A stretch of 64,000 nt of DNA from Vicinamibacterales bacterium. Lineage in GTDB: Bacteria > Acidobacteriota > Vicinamibacteria > Vicinamibacterales > UBA2999. Both the position numbers and the translations under genes were made by a program. Position 1 is the stretch's first letter, and each line of letters starts with the position of its first letter. Positions 23,701 to 32,300 of this stretch are shown here, one piece after another. Location of the stretch: the NCBI GenBank assembly GCA_041394705.1, contig JAWKHS010000005.1, forward strand, positions 310,001 through 374,000, in the 5' to 3' direction. The notes beneath the pieces were generated by a model. That model was not told the DNA's origin. It was given only the letters and a program-made list of their open reading frames with translations, and did no database searches.

Positions 23701-25950
23701 GTGCCTGCACGTTCCGTCCTGTCGCTGCCGCTTGCCGTCGTCGCCCTGCTCCTCGGATCGGCCCCATCCGCCTTCGCCCAGGGCGCCCTGACGGGCCGGG
23801 TCACCCGGGCGGGCGGCGATCCCATGGGCGGCGCCGCCGTGGTCGTCGAAGAACTCCGGCGCGAGACCAGGACCGCCGAGGACGGCACCTACCGATTCGA
23901 CGCCCTGGCCCCGGGCGAGTACCACGTGTCGGTGCGCGCCGACGGCTACAGCAGCCGGCGGGCCGAGGTCACGGTCGGCGGTGCGGGCGCGACGCTCGAC
24001 ATCGAGGTGGAGCTCGACCTGCACTTCGCGGAGGTGCTGTCGGTGAGCCCGAACCCGAAGGCCCAGTTCGAGTCCTACCAGCCGACCTCGGTCCTGTCGG
24101 CGGAGGACCTCGCCCGGCAGCTGCAGGACACGATCGGCGCCACGCTCCAGGCGGAGCCCGGCGTCGCAATGCGCTCGCTGGGGCCCGGCCCGGCGCGCCC
24201 CGTCATCCGGGGCCTCGACGGCGACCGCGTGCTCGTGCTGCAGGACGGGCAGCGGATGGGCGACCTCTCCAGCCAGTCCGGCGACCACGGTGTGCCGGTG
24301 AACCCGGCCTCGGCACAGCGGATCGAGGTGGTGCGCGGGCCGGCGACGCTCCTGTACGGCGCCAACGCGATCGGCGGCCTCGTCAACGTGGTCACCGACC
24401 AGATCCCGGCCGAGAAGGTGACGGCGCCGACCGGGTCCTTCACGTTCAACCTCGGCAGCAACTCGAGGCCGGCCGGCGCGGCCGGCGACGTCCACCTCGG
24501 CAACGGCACCTTCGCCGTGCACCTCGGCGGCGGCGGGCAGCGCGCCGGGAACTACGGCACGCCCGAGGGCGAGGTGGCCAATTCGCAGTCGCGTTCGGGC
24601 TTCGTGAACGTGGGAGCCGGGTGGACGGGCGAGCGCCAGTACGCGGGCGCGAGCTACGGGTACGACGACACGAAGTACGGCGTGCCGGTGCTGGAAGAGG
24701 GCACGATCAGCCTCACGCCGAAGCGCCATGCCTTCTCGGCGCGGGCCGGCGGTCAGGGTCTCGACGGCGTGCTCACCTCCTACCGGGCCACGTTCGGCGT
24801 CCGCCGCTACCAGCACGCCGAGCTCGAGGGCGTGGACGTGGGCACGCGCTTCAGGAACGACACGGTGGAGGGCGAGGTGCTCGTGTCGCATCGTCCAGCC
24901 GGACGCCTGGCCGGGTCGGTCGGCGGCTGGTTCCTGAACCGCAGCTTCGAGGCCATCGGCGAGGAGGCGCTGTCGCCGCCGGTGGACCAGCGGGGCGCGG
25001 CGGGCTTCCTGTACGAGGAGCTCACGTGGCCGCACTTCACCTTCCAGTTCGGGGGCCGTGTCGACCGCACGTCGTTCGAGCCGCGAGGCGGCCTTCCAGG
25101 GCGCGACTTCACGGAGTTCTCGACGTCGATCGGCGCGCTCTTCCGGCCGCGCGCCGCCGCCGACAACCTGGTCATCGCGGCGAGCATCGCGCGGGCCGCG
25201 CGCAATCCCGCGCTCGAGGAGCTGTATTTCTTCGGCCCGCACGCCGGCAACCTCACCTACGAGGTCGGCAATCCCGACCTGAAGGCGGAACGCGCAAACG
25301 GCGTGGACCTCTCGGTGCGCGGCCGGTCGAACCGCGTCCAGGCCGAGATCACGGTCTTCTACAACCGGATCGACGACTTCATCTTCAGGTCGCCGCTCAC
25401 GGACGAGGCGTTCGGCGCGCGCGAGGAGGAATTCGACGCGCGCTTCGGCGTGTCACACGCCGGCGAGGGGGACGAGGCGGACGCGCACGGCTCCGAGTTC
25501 CCGTTCGCGGAGTACACGGCCGCCGACGCCACGCTCTACGGCCTGGAGGGTCACGCGGACGTGACGATCACCCAGGCCCTCGGCGCCGAGTTCACGTGGG
25601 ACCTCGTGCGGGCGGAACGGGTGTCGGACGGAACGCCGCTGCCGCGCATCCCGCCGATGCGCCTCATGGGCGGGCTCCGCTACACGCGCGGGCCGCTGGA
25701 GATCGGTGGCAACCTCACGGGCGTGGCCCGCCAGGACCGCGTCTTCGCGGGCGAGGCGGAGACGGCGGGCTACGCGCTGCTCCGCTTCCATGCGACCTAC
25801 ACCCGTCAGTCCGCGCGGACCATTCAGACGGTGGCGGCGCGCCTCGACAACGCCGCCAACACGCTCTACCGGAACCACCTGAACTACCTCAAGGACGTCG
25901 TCCCTGAGGTGGGGCGGCAGTTCCGGCTGGTCTACACCGTCCGGTTCTGA
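23701..25950 (+). CDS. TonB-dependent receptor, ZnuD-like
   Basis: 749 residues. GTG 23701 has GGAGGG 8 bases upstream and gives a textbook signal peptide (cleavage after AFAQ), so it is chosen over an in-frame TTG at 23671. Residues 25-100 are a carboxypeptidase-regulatory-like domain, 115-250 the plug (RPVIRGLDGDRVLVLQDG, IEVVRGPATLLYGANAIGG) and the rest a barrel ending FRLVYTVRF. Plug wording and barrel segments such as YQHAELEGVDVGT recall zinc receptors of the ZnuD type. An acidic/histidine loop (about 575-605: SHAGEGDEADAHGSEF) could bind metal. Metal specificity is inferred. Confidence 0.85.
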   Translation: MPARSVLSLPLAVVALLLGSAPSAFAQGALTGRVTRAGGDPMGGAAVVVEELRRETRTAEDGTYRFDALAPGEYHVSVRADGYSSRRAEVTVGGAGATLDIEVELDLHFAEVLSVSPNPKAQFESYQPTSVLSAEDLARQLQDTIGATLQAEPGVAMRSLGPGPARPVIRGLDGDRVLVLQDGQRMGDLSSQSGDHGVPVNPASAQRIEVVRGPATLLYGANAIGGLVNVVTDQIPAEKVTAPTGSFTFNLGSNSRPAGAAGDVHLGNGTFAVHLGGGGQRAGNYGTPEGEVANSQSRSGFVNVGAGWTGERQYAGASYGYDDTKYGVPVLEEGTISLTPKRHAFSARAGGQGLDGVLTSYRATFGVRRYQHAELEGVDVGTRFRNDTVEGEVLVSHRPAGRLAGSVGGWFLNRSFEAIGEEALSPPVDQRGAAGFLYEELTWPHFTFQFGGRVDRTSFEPRGGLPGRDFTEFSTSIGALFRPRAAADNLVIAASIARAARNPALEELYFFGPHAGNLTYEVGNPDLKAERANGVDLSVRGRSNRVQAEITVFYNRIDDFIFRSPLTDEAFGAREEEFDARFGVSHAGEGDEADAHGSEFPFAEYTAADATLYGLEGHADVTITQALGAEFTWDLVRAERVSDGTPLPRIPPMRLMGGLRYTRGPLEIGGNLTGVARQDRVFAGEAETAGYALLRFHATYTRQSARTIQTVAARLDNAANTLYRNHLNYLKDVVPEVGRQFRLVYTVRF

Positions 25951-25974
25951 GGCGGGCGGGCGCGCGAGCGCGCG

Positions 25975-26856
25975 CTACTGGCCGAGGGCCTTGTGGATGG
26001 CGGCCACGGCCAGCCCGGCCCGCACCTCCACGATCTGCTTCGCCATCTCCAGCGTCTTCGTCATCGGCAGCAGGCTCACGCCGTTGATGGTGGCGCGATT
26101 CGCCTTGGTGCGCTGCTCGATGCGGATCGTGGCCGGATCGTACAGGGCCATCAGCGCGTCGATGCTGTACTCCTCGTGGATCCTGTCCGAGCCCTGGCTG
26201 GCGCCGAACTCGATCTGCTCGGGCACGCCGTGGCTCTGCACGTACCGCTGCGCGGAGGCGTAGTCGTAGTACTCGGGAATGAAGTGGAAGCGCGCGCCCG
26301 ATCCCGCGTACTTCGCGTTCAGCGCCGCCGCCACGTCCTTCATCGGCGTCTGGTTGCCGCCGCTGTCGCCCATGAACACCACGTTGGTGAAGCCCATGCT
26401 CTTCAGGCTGGTGGCCATGTCGGTGAGCACGGCCCGGTAGGTCTCCTGCGACAGGAACACGCTGCCGGGCGGGACCCGCTCGCCGTCGGGGCGTCCAGGT
26501 TCGAGCGTGAGGATCGGCGCGACGAGGGCGTTCCCGAGCTTCCGCGCGATGGCCTCGCCCATCACCTTCAGGATGAAGTTGTGCTTGCCCGTGGCCAGGT
26601 GCGGCCCGTTGGACTCGACCCCGCCGGTGAGGATGAGGGCCGTGGTCTTCCCCGCCTTGATGGCGTCGCGCACTTCCATCCAGGTGAGTTCCTCGGTCCA
26701 CACGCTGTCGAGGGCGTCGATGGGCCGCGGCGCGGCCATCTCCGCCTCGCGCCGCTTCGCGGCCTCGGCCCGCTGTTCCGGGGTGAGCTGGGGACGCTGG
26801 GCGAACGCGGGGGACGACACGGTGAGGACGAGGGCGGCGACGGCGAGCATTTTCAT
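25975..26856 (-). CDS. creatininase-family protein, exported, with altered metal site
   Basis: 293 residues from ATG 26856 (the longer GTG start at 26865 abuts a TAGCAT hexamer). The signal peptide ends at AFAQ. The family fold is marked by GGVESNGPHLATGKHNF and VVFMGDSGGNQ. Creatininase binds its metals through Glu, His, Asp, His and Glu in E-x-H-G-x-H-L...D and N-G-H-G-G-N motifs. Here the first His is Asn (ESN) and NGHGGN reads GDSGGN, so at least two ligands differ. The whole protein keeps family length and order. It may be an amidohydrolase with a different metal site or a non-catalytic relative. Confidence 0.75.
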   Translation of the reverse strand: MKMLAVAALVLTVSSPAFAQRPQLTPEQRAEAAKRREAEMAAPRPIDALDSVWTEELTWMEVRDAIKAGKTTALILTGGVESNGPHLATGKHNFILKVMGEAIARKLGNALVAPILTLEPGRPDGERVPPGSVFLSQETYRAVLTDMATSLKSMGFTNVVFMGDSGGNQTPMKDVAAALNAKYAGSGARFHFIPEYYDYASAQRYVQSHGVPEQIEFGASQGSDRIHEEYSIDALMALYDPATIRIEQRTKANRATINGVSLLPMTKTLEMAKQIVEVRAGLAVAAIHKALGQ

Positions 26857-26865
26857 GGCCCGCAC

Positions 26866-26871
26866 ATGCTA
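26866..26871 (-). promoter_or_regulatory. -10 TAGCAT, 9 bases before ATG 26856
   Basis: A four-to-five-of-six match next to the creatininase-family start. No clear ribosome-binding site intervenes. Confidence 0.4.
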
Positions 26872-26944
26872 CTCCCAGTCGCCGGCGGCGTTGGCGGGCT
26901 GGCCGGTCGCCGGCGACCGGCAGTCGCGTCGGACGAAACGCCGC

Positions 26945-29344
26945 TCAGCGGACCACCACCGTGGCCTCGCTCACCTGTCCCCGGCCGTCTCGGGCCTCGA
27001 TCGTGTGGGTGCCCGGCGCGAGCGGCCAGGCCACCTCGCCGTCGGCCGGCGCGCGGCCCACGACCGCGCCCGACACGCGCCACTCCACCAGGCCCCTGGC
27101 CGCCACGGCCCTGAGCGGCAGCGTCTGGAACTCCCGGCGCAGCGTCGGGTCGATGAGGTACGTCGCGCCATCGGGCGGGCTGGCGATGGCCAGACGCTCC
27201 GGGACCGCCGATCCGGCGGCCGCCCCGGACGCGCGCGAGGCCCGGCGCGTGGGTCCGGCCCGCGAGTCCCGGTCGCGCCCCCGTTCACGCGCCGCCAGCG
27301 TCGACTCCGGCGACGTGCCCGCGTGCTCTCGGGCCCATTGGCGATACTCGGACGGCCATTCCGTGACGACGCCCCCGTCGGTCCCGTGGTGCCAGCGGCA
27401 CGCCACGTCCGGCGATTCCGCGGCCACGAACTCCCGGCGGCGGAGCGGGCACCAGGCGTTGGCGGTCTGTCCGGACAGCGCGCACACGGTCCGCTCCACG
27501 ACGGTGCCGGGCGGACGCGCCACCGGGGCGGTCGAGAACGACTCGCCGGCGACCCGGCGTTCGGCGGCGAGCATCACCGCGTGGAAGATCGGGGCCGCGC
27601 CGGTGACGCCGCTCGAGTTGCGGAGGGCCGTCCGGTCGAAGTTCCCGACCCAGACGCCGACGGTGACGTGCGTCGAGTAGCCGACGGTCCAGTTGTCGCG
27701 GTACGACTGCGACGTGCCCGTCTTCACGGCGACGGGAAACGGCAGCTCCAGGCTGCCGCCCCGGCCGAACGCGAACTCGCGCGCGTCGGCGTCCGACAGG
27801 ATGTCCGTGATCCAGAAGGCCGTGCGCGGGGACACGATCTGCCGGAACGGCGACGTCCCCTCCAACGGGCGCGGCACCGCCGTCGGCGGCAGCCAGGCGC
27901 CGCCCCGGGCGAAGGCCGCGTAGGCGGCGACGAGCTCGTCCAGCCGCACCTCGGCGTTCCCCAGCGTGACGCCGAGCCCGTAATAGGCGGCCGTCTTGTC
28001 GAACGTGCTGAAGCCGGCCCGCCCGAGGAAGCGCAGGAGCGCCGGCACGCCCAGCTCGGACGCGAGCACCACGGCGGGCACGTTCTCGGAGCCCGCGAGC
28101 GCGAAGCGGGCCAGCATCGGCCCGCGGTACCGCCCGTCGTAGTTCCTGGGGCTGTAGACGACGCCGGGCTCGGCGGTCGGGAAGCTCGCCGGCACGTCGG
28201 CCAGCACGCTCGCGGGCCCGAACCCCGACTCGAAGGCCAGCGCGTAGGTGAAGGGCTTCAGCGCCGACCCGGGCTGGCGCGGCGTCACGGGGCCGTTGAT
28301 CGCGCCGCCGTGCGCGCGATCGACGTAGTCGCCGGAACCCTCCCACGCCAGCCACTCGCCGGTGGCGTTGTCGAGCACCACCACGGCGACGTTGTCCGCG
28401 CCGTGCGCGCGGAGCTGGTCCCGCTGGTGCTCGATCACGCCGGCCACGTCGGCCTGCAGATCGGCGTCGAGGGTCGTCTGCAGGCGCTCGGGCGGATGGT
28501 CGCCCGCGGCGGCCACGACCATCTGCACGAAGTGCGGCGCCAGCGGCCGCGTGGCGGCGCGCGAGAACACCACGGCGTCGGCCCGGGCCTGCCGGGCCTC
28601 CTCGGCCGAGATCAGCCCTTCGCGCTCCATGCGGTGGAGCACGGTGCGCTGGCGGGCCATCGCCGCGGCCTTGCGCCGGTACGGGTTGAAGCCGGACGGC
28701 CGCTGCGGCAGGCCGGCCAGGAACGCGGCCTGCGCCGGCGTCACCATGGCGGCGGGCACGCCGAAGTACTCGCGGCTCGCCCGCTCGATGCCGGCCACCT
28801 GATTGCCGTACGGCGCCAGGTTCAGGTACATCGCCAGCAGCTCGCGCTTCGTGAAGCGGTGCTCGAGGCGCAGGGCCACGACGGCCTCGCGGATCTTGGC
28901 CAGGACCGTCCGGCGCGCCGTCGGACCGCGCCGCGCCAGCAGGTGCTTGGCCACCTGCTGCGTGAGGGTGGAGCCGCCCTCGACGATCCGGCCTTCGGCC
29001 AGGTTCACGCGCAGGGCGCGGGCGAGTGCCAGCGGATCGACGCCCGGATGCCGCCAGAAGCGCCGATCCTCGACCGCGACCGTGGCCGCCACGACGAGGG
29101 GCGGCAGGTGGTCGGCTGCGATCCGCATCCGGCGCGCGTCGTCGCCGGCGAGCGCCTCGTACAACGGCGTGCCGTGGCGATCCACCACGAGCGTCGAGGG
29201 CCCGGCCGCCTCGTCGAGCAGCCCGTCCGGCAGCGGCCCCATCCGCACCCAGAGCGCCAGCGCGACCACGGCGGCGAGGGCCGCGAGCGCCCGCGCCCGC
29301 GCCCGCGCCAGCGCCCGCGCCACTCGCGCAAGCCGCGCCCTCAC
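26945..29344 (-). CDS. pbpC: penicillin-binding protein 1C
   Basis: 799 residues from GTG 29344, which overlaps the macroglobulin stop (GTGA). After a short Arg/Ala-rich n-region and one membrane helix (18-33) comes a glycosyltransferase-51 domain with catalytic E92 (VEDRRFWRHPG) and GGSTLTQQ. The transpeptidase domain has S360-x-x-K363 (QPGSALKPF), S419-E-N421 and K541-T-G. The C-terminal 90 residues are the BiPBP_C domain that defines PBP1C. It polymerises and potentially cross-links peptidoglycan in the periplasm. Coupling to alpha-2-macroglobulin is a conserved bacterial arrangement. Confidence 0.95.
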   Translation of the reverse strand: MRARLARVARALARARARALAALAAVVALALWVRMGPLPDGLLDEAAGPSTLVVDRHGTPLYEALAGDDARRMRIAADHLPPLVVAATVAVEDRRFWRHPGVDPLALARALRVNLAEGRIVEGGSTLTQQVAKHLLARRGPTARRTVLAKIREAVVALRLEHRFTKRELLAMYLNLAPYGNQVAGIERASREYFGVPAAMVTPAQAAFLAGLPQRPSGFNPYRRKAAAMARQRTVLHRMEREGLISAEEARQARADAVVFSRAATRPLAPHFVQMVVAAAGDHPPERLQTTLDADLQADVAGVIEHQRDQLRAHGADNVAVVVLDNATGEWLAWEGSGDYVDRAHGGAINGPVTPRQPGSALKPFTYALAFESGFGPASVLADVPASFPTAEPGVVYSPRNYDGRYRGPMLARFALAGSENVPAVVLASELGVPALLRFLGRAGFSTFDKTAAYYGLGVTLGNAEVRLDELVAAYAAFARGGAWLPPTAVPRPLEGTSPFRQIVSPRTAFWITDILSDADAREFAFGRGGSLELPFPVAVKTGTSQSYRDNWTVGYSTHVTVGVWVGNFDRTALRNSSGVTGAAPIFHAVMLAAERRVAGESFSTAPVARPPGTVVERTVCALSGQTANAWCPLRRREFVAAESPDVACRWHHGTDGGVVTEWPSEYRQWAREHAGTSPESTLAARERGRDRDSRAGPTRRASRASGAAAGSAVPERLAIASPPDGATYLIDPTLRREFQTLPLRAVAARGLVEWRVSGAVVGRAPADGEVAWPLAPGTHTIEARDGRGQVSEATVVVR

Positions 29345-32300
29345 CGCTTGACCTCCACCACGGTCGTGCCCGTGCGACCGAACACCTCGGGTTCGTACAT
29401 CTCCTCGGCGCGCGCGGGCGCCGTGCGGAAGCTGCCGGCCGTCGTCGCGCGCACGACGTAGCTGAACGTGTGCTCGCCCTCGGCCAGGCGCGTGGCGAAG
29501 AGCTGCACGCGGTCGTCGTGGCGCTCCACGCGGTCGAAGCCGCTGAACCGCCACCAGTTGCGCCAGTCGCTCGCGGTGCCGCCCTCGTTGGTCTGGCGAT
29601 CCTGCGCGGCGGCGAGATCCGAGGCCGTCGTGGCGAACCACGACTCCACGGCCTCGAACCCGGCGGGCAGGGGATCGGTGACGGCCACGTAGCGGCGTTC
29701 CTTCGTCAGGCGGAACGTGAGCGTGACCCGCACGAGGTCGCCGGCGGCGTAGGCCGTGGCTGGCGCGGCCGTGCCCGCTTCCAGGTACGGCTCGTAGCGG
29801 CGCTCGATCGAGAAGCCCGAGTCGAGGCCATCCTGGAAGAGGGCGTCCACGGCATAGCGCAGCCGCGTCGCATAGAAGAGCGTGCCAGCGCCTTCACGAG
29901 TGAAGGTGAGCGGCGTGGCCTGCTCCGCCGGTGCGGCCGCGGACGGCGCCTGCGCCAGCAGCTGCGCCATCGGCAGCGTGGTCCGGGACGCCTCGGTGGA
30001 CCGCCCCCGGAACTCGTCCCTGGCGAGCTGGCGGGCGCCGAGGCGGACCGTGGCCCGGAAGTCCGGCACGACGGTCTCGTAGGTGCGGTAGTACGCCACC
30101 AGCGACTCCATCGCGTGCGCGTTCTCCTGCGTGTTGCCCCAGCGTCCGTTCCTGCGCGCGGTCATCATCCAGCGCACGAGCTCCCGGACCGGCGCGTCGG
30201 CCACCTTCGCCTTCACGAGCGAGTTGAGGACGATCGCGGTCGAGCGCACGTTCGAGTTCCAGAACCACAGCAGGTACGGGTCGGCCAGCTCGCCCACGTG
30301 CGCGGAGCCGCCCTCGGGCAGGATCGCGTTGGCCATGCGCCGGCGCAGATCGTCGGCCCGCGCGCCGGACGCCTCGCCCTTGGCCAGGAGCGCGTCGTGG
30401 AGGTAGGCGAGCGCGAACACGGGCATCCGATCGCGATAGCCGTACAGCCGCGTCACGTGCGCGTCCACGGTCCGGCCGCCCTCGGCGAGCACCTTCACCG
30501 CGAACGCCTGCCAGGCCGTGTAGGCGGGCCACCACTCCTCGTTGTCGGTCGGAGGCCGTTCGGCGAGCGCCCGTTCGAGGTAGGTGAACGCCCGGTCCGT
30601 CACGCCGCGGTCCACCTGGTAGCCCAGGTCGCCCGCCGTCTCGTAGACGTGCAGGACGTAGGCGGTGAGATACGGCGACACGGTCCAGCACGCACCGGGC
30701 CAGTAGGCGAACCCGCCGTTCTCGCACTGGTAGGTCTCGAGCTCCTTCAGCGTCCGCTGCGCCGCGTCGTGCATGGCGGTCGGCGTGAGCCCGGGCAGCG
30801 AGAACGCCTCGCCCAGGTCGCCGGCCAGCACGAGTGCCAGCGACGTGGAGGCGCGCTGTTCGGCGCAGCCGTACGGGTACTCGACCAGGTAGCGCGCGCC
30901 CTCACCCAGGCCCACCATCGCGGTGGACGACAGCTCCACGTCCAGCCCGCCCAGGCCCGGGACCACGCCGGACGGGATCGTCAGCGTCTCGCGCGCCGTC
31001 GTCGTGGCGCCGCCGGCCTCGCCGTAGGCGGCCACCGTCTCCGGCGACGCCAGCACCTCCACCGGCAGCACGTCCTCGAACGCGTCGCTCTCGCTGCCGA
31101 CGGCCGCCGTCATCTGGATGCGCGCCCGCCCGACGCTCGTCGCCGTGCCAGAGAAGCGCACTTCCACGGTACCGCCCGCGCCCACCCGGACGCGTTGCTC
31201 GGCCGGCCCCTGCAGCGCGAAGACCGCCGGGTCCAGTGACCGCATCGTGACGACGGCCGTGCCGTCCGCCGGCAGCTGGCTGCCGACGACGGCCCCGAAG
31301 AAGGCCGAGTCCCCCACCGCGAGGAAGCGCGGGAAGGCCGCCGTCATCGTGACCGGCTTGTTCGTGCGGACTTCGGCGCTGCCCGAGCCGAACCGCGAGC
31401 GCCGATCGCCGGCCACGGCCATGATGCGGTACGTGGTGAGCGATTCCGGCAACGTGATCTCGACGCTGGCGCGGCCGTCGGGACCGGTCACGACGGAGCC
31501 GACCCAGAAGGCGAGCACGCGGAAGTCCTTGCGCAGCGTGCCGGCGCCGGCCGCCGAGCCGCCGCCGCCACCCTCGCCACCGCCCTTCGGCGTGAGCACC
31601 CGCCGCGCCACGATCCGCTGGCGGCTGTCCTCGTTCAGCACCTGCAGCGCCTTCCGGACGTACACGGACCCGGAGACGTCTGGCGGCTGGTAGCCCGTCA
31701 GGGACAGCACGCCGTAGTCGACGGCCCACAGCGTGACCTCCGAGGCCGCCGGCGCGCCGCCCAGGTCGTGGACGTCCACGTGCACGGTGGCCTTCGCGGC
31801 CGGGCGATACTCTTCGCGGTCCGCCGTGACTTTCACGGAGAGGCGCTTGGCGCGGTCTTCCACCTTCAGCTCGACGTACCCGAGGCGGAACGACGGCTTG
31901 CCGGGGTCGGAGGTGTCCGCGTTGGCGCGCGTGGCCGAGGCATTGGTGGGCGCCGCCGCCGTCCGGCCCTTCACGAGCAGCACCGAGACGAACACGTTGG
32001 GGATGTCGTCCTCGGTGATCGGCACCGAGATGGACTGCTGCGTGGAGGTGAGCGCGAACTGGCGGTGGCTGCGCACGCCCTCGCGCTCGGTCGTGACGAG
32101 GGCCGTGGCCTGCTCCCACGGCGACTGGATCATGATGCGGGCCGTGTCGCCGGGCTTGTAGGTCTGGCGTTCGGGCACCAGATCGATGCGGTTGTGGTCG
32201 AACCGCTGCCAGGCCGTGTAGCCTTCGCCGAGCACGTAGAAGGACGTCCGCGTCACGGCGGAGCGCCCGTCGTCGCCCTGGCCGCGGGCCTCCAGCACGT

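Noticed and set aside
29281..29344. Run of GCGCCC-type hexamers at the start of pbpC
   Set aside because: It encodes the Arg/Ala-rich n-region of the membrane anchor; a simple-sequence tract, not a separate element.
26507..29461. 984-codon plus-strand frame opposite the creatininase-like gene and pbpC
   Set aside because: No family features; spans two well-supported genes and their gap.
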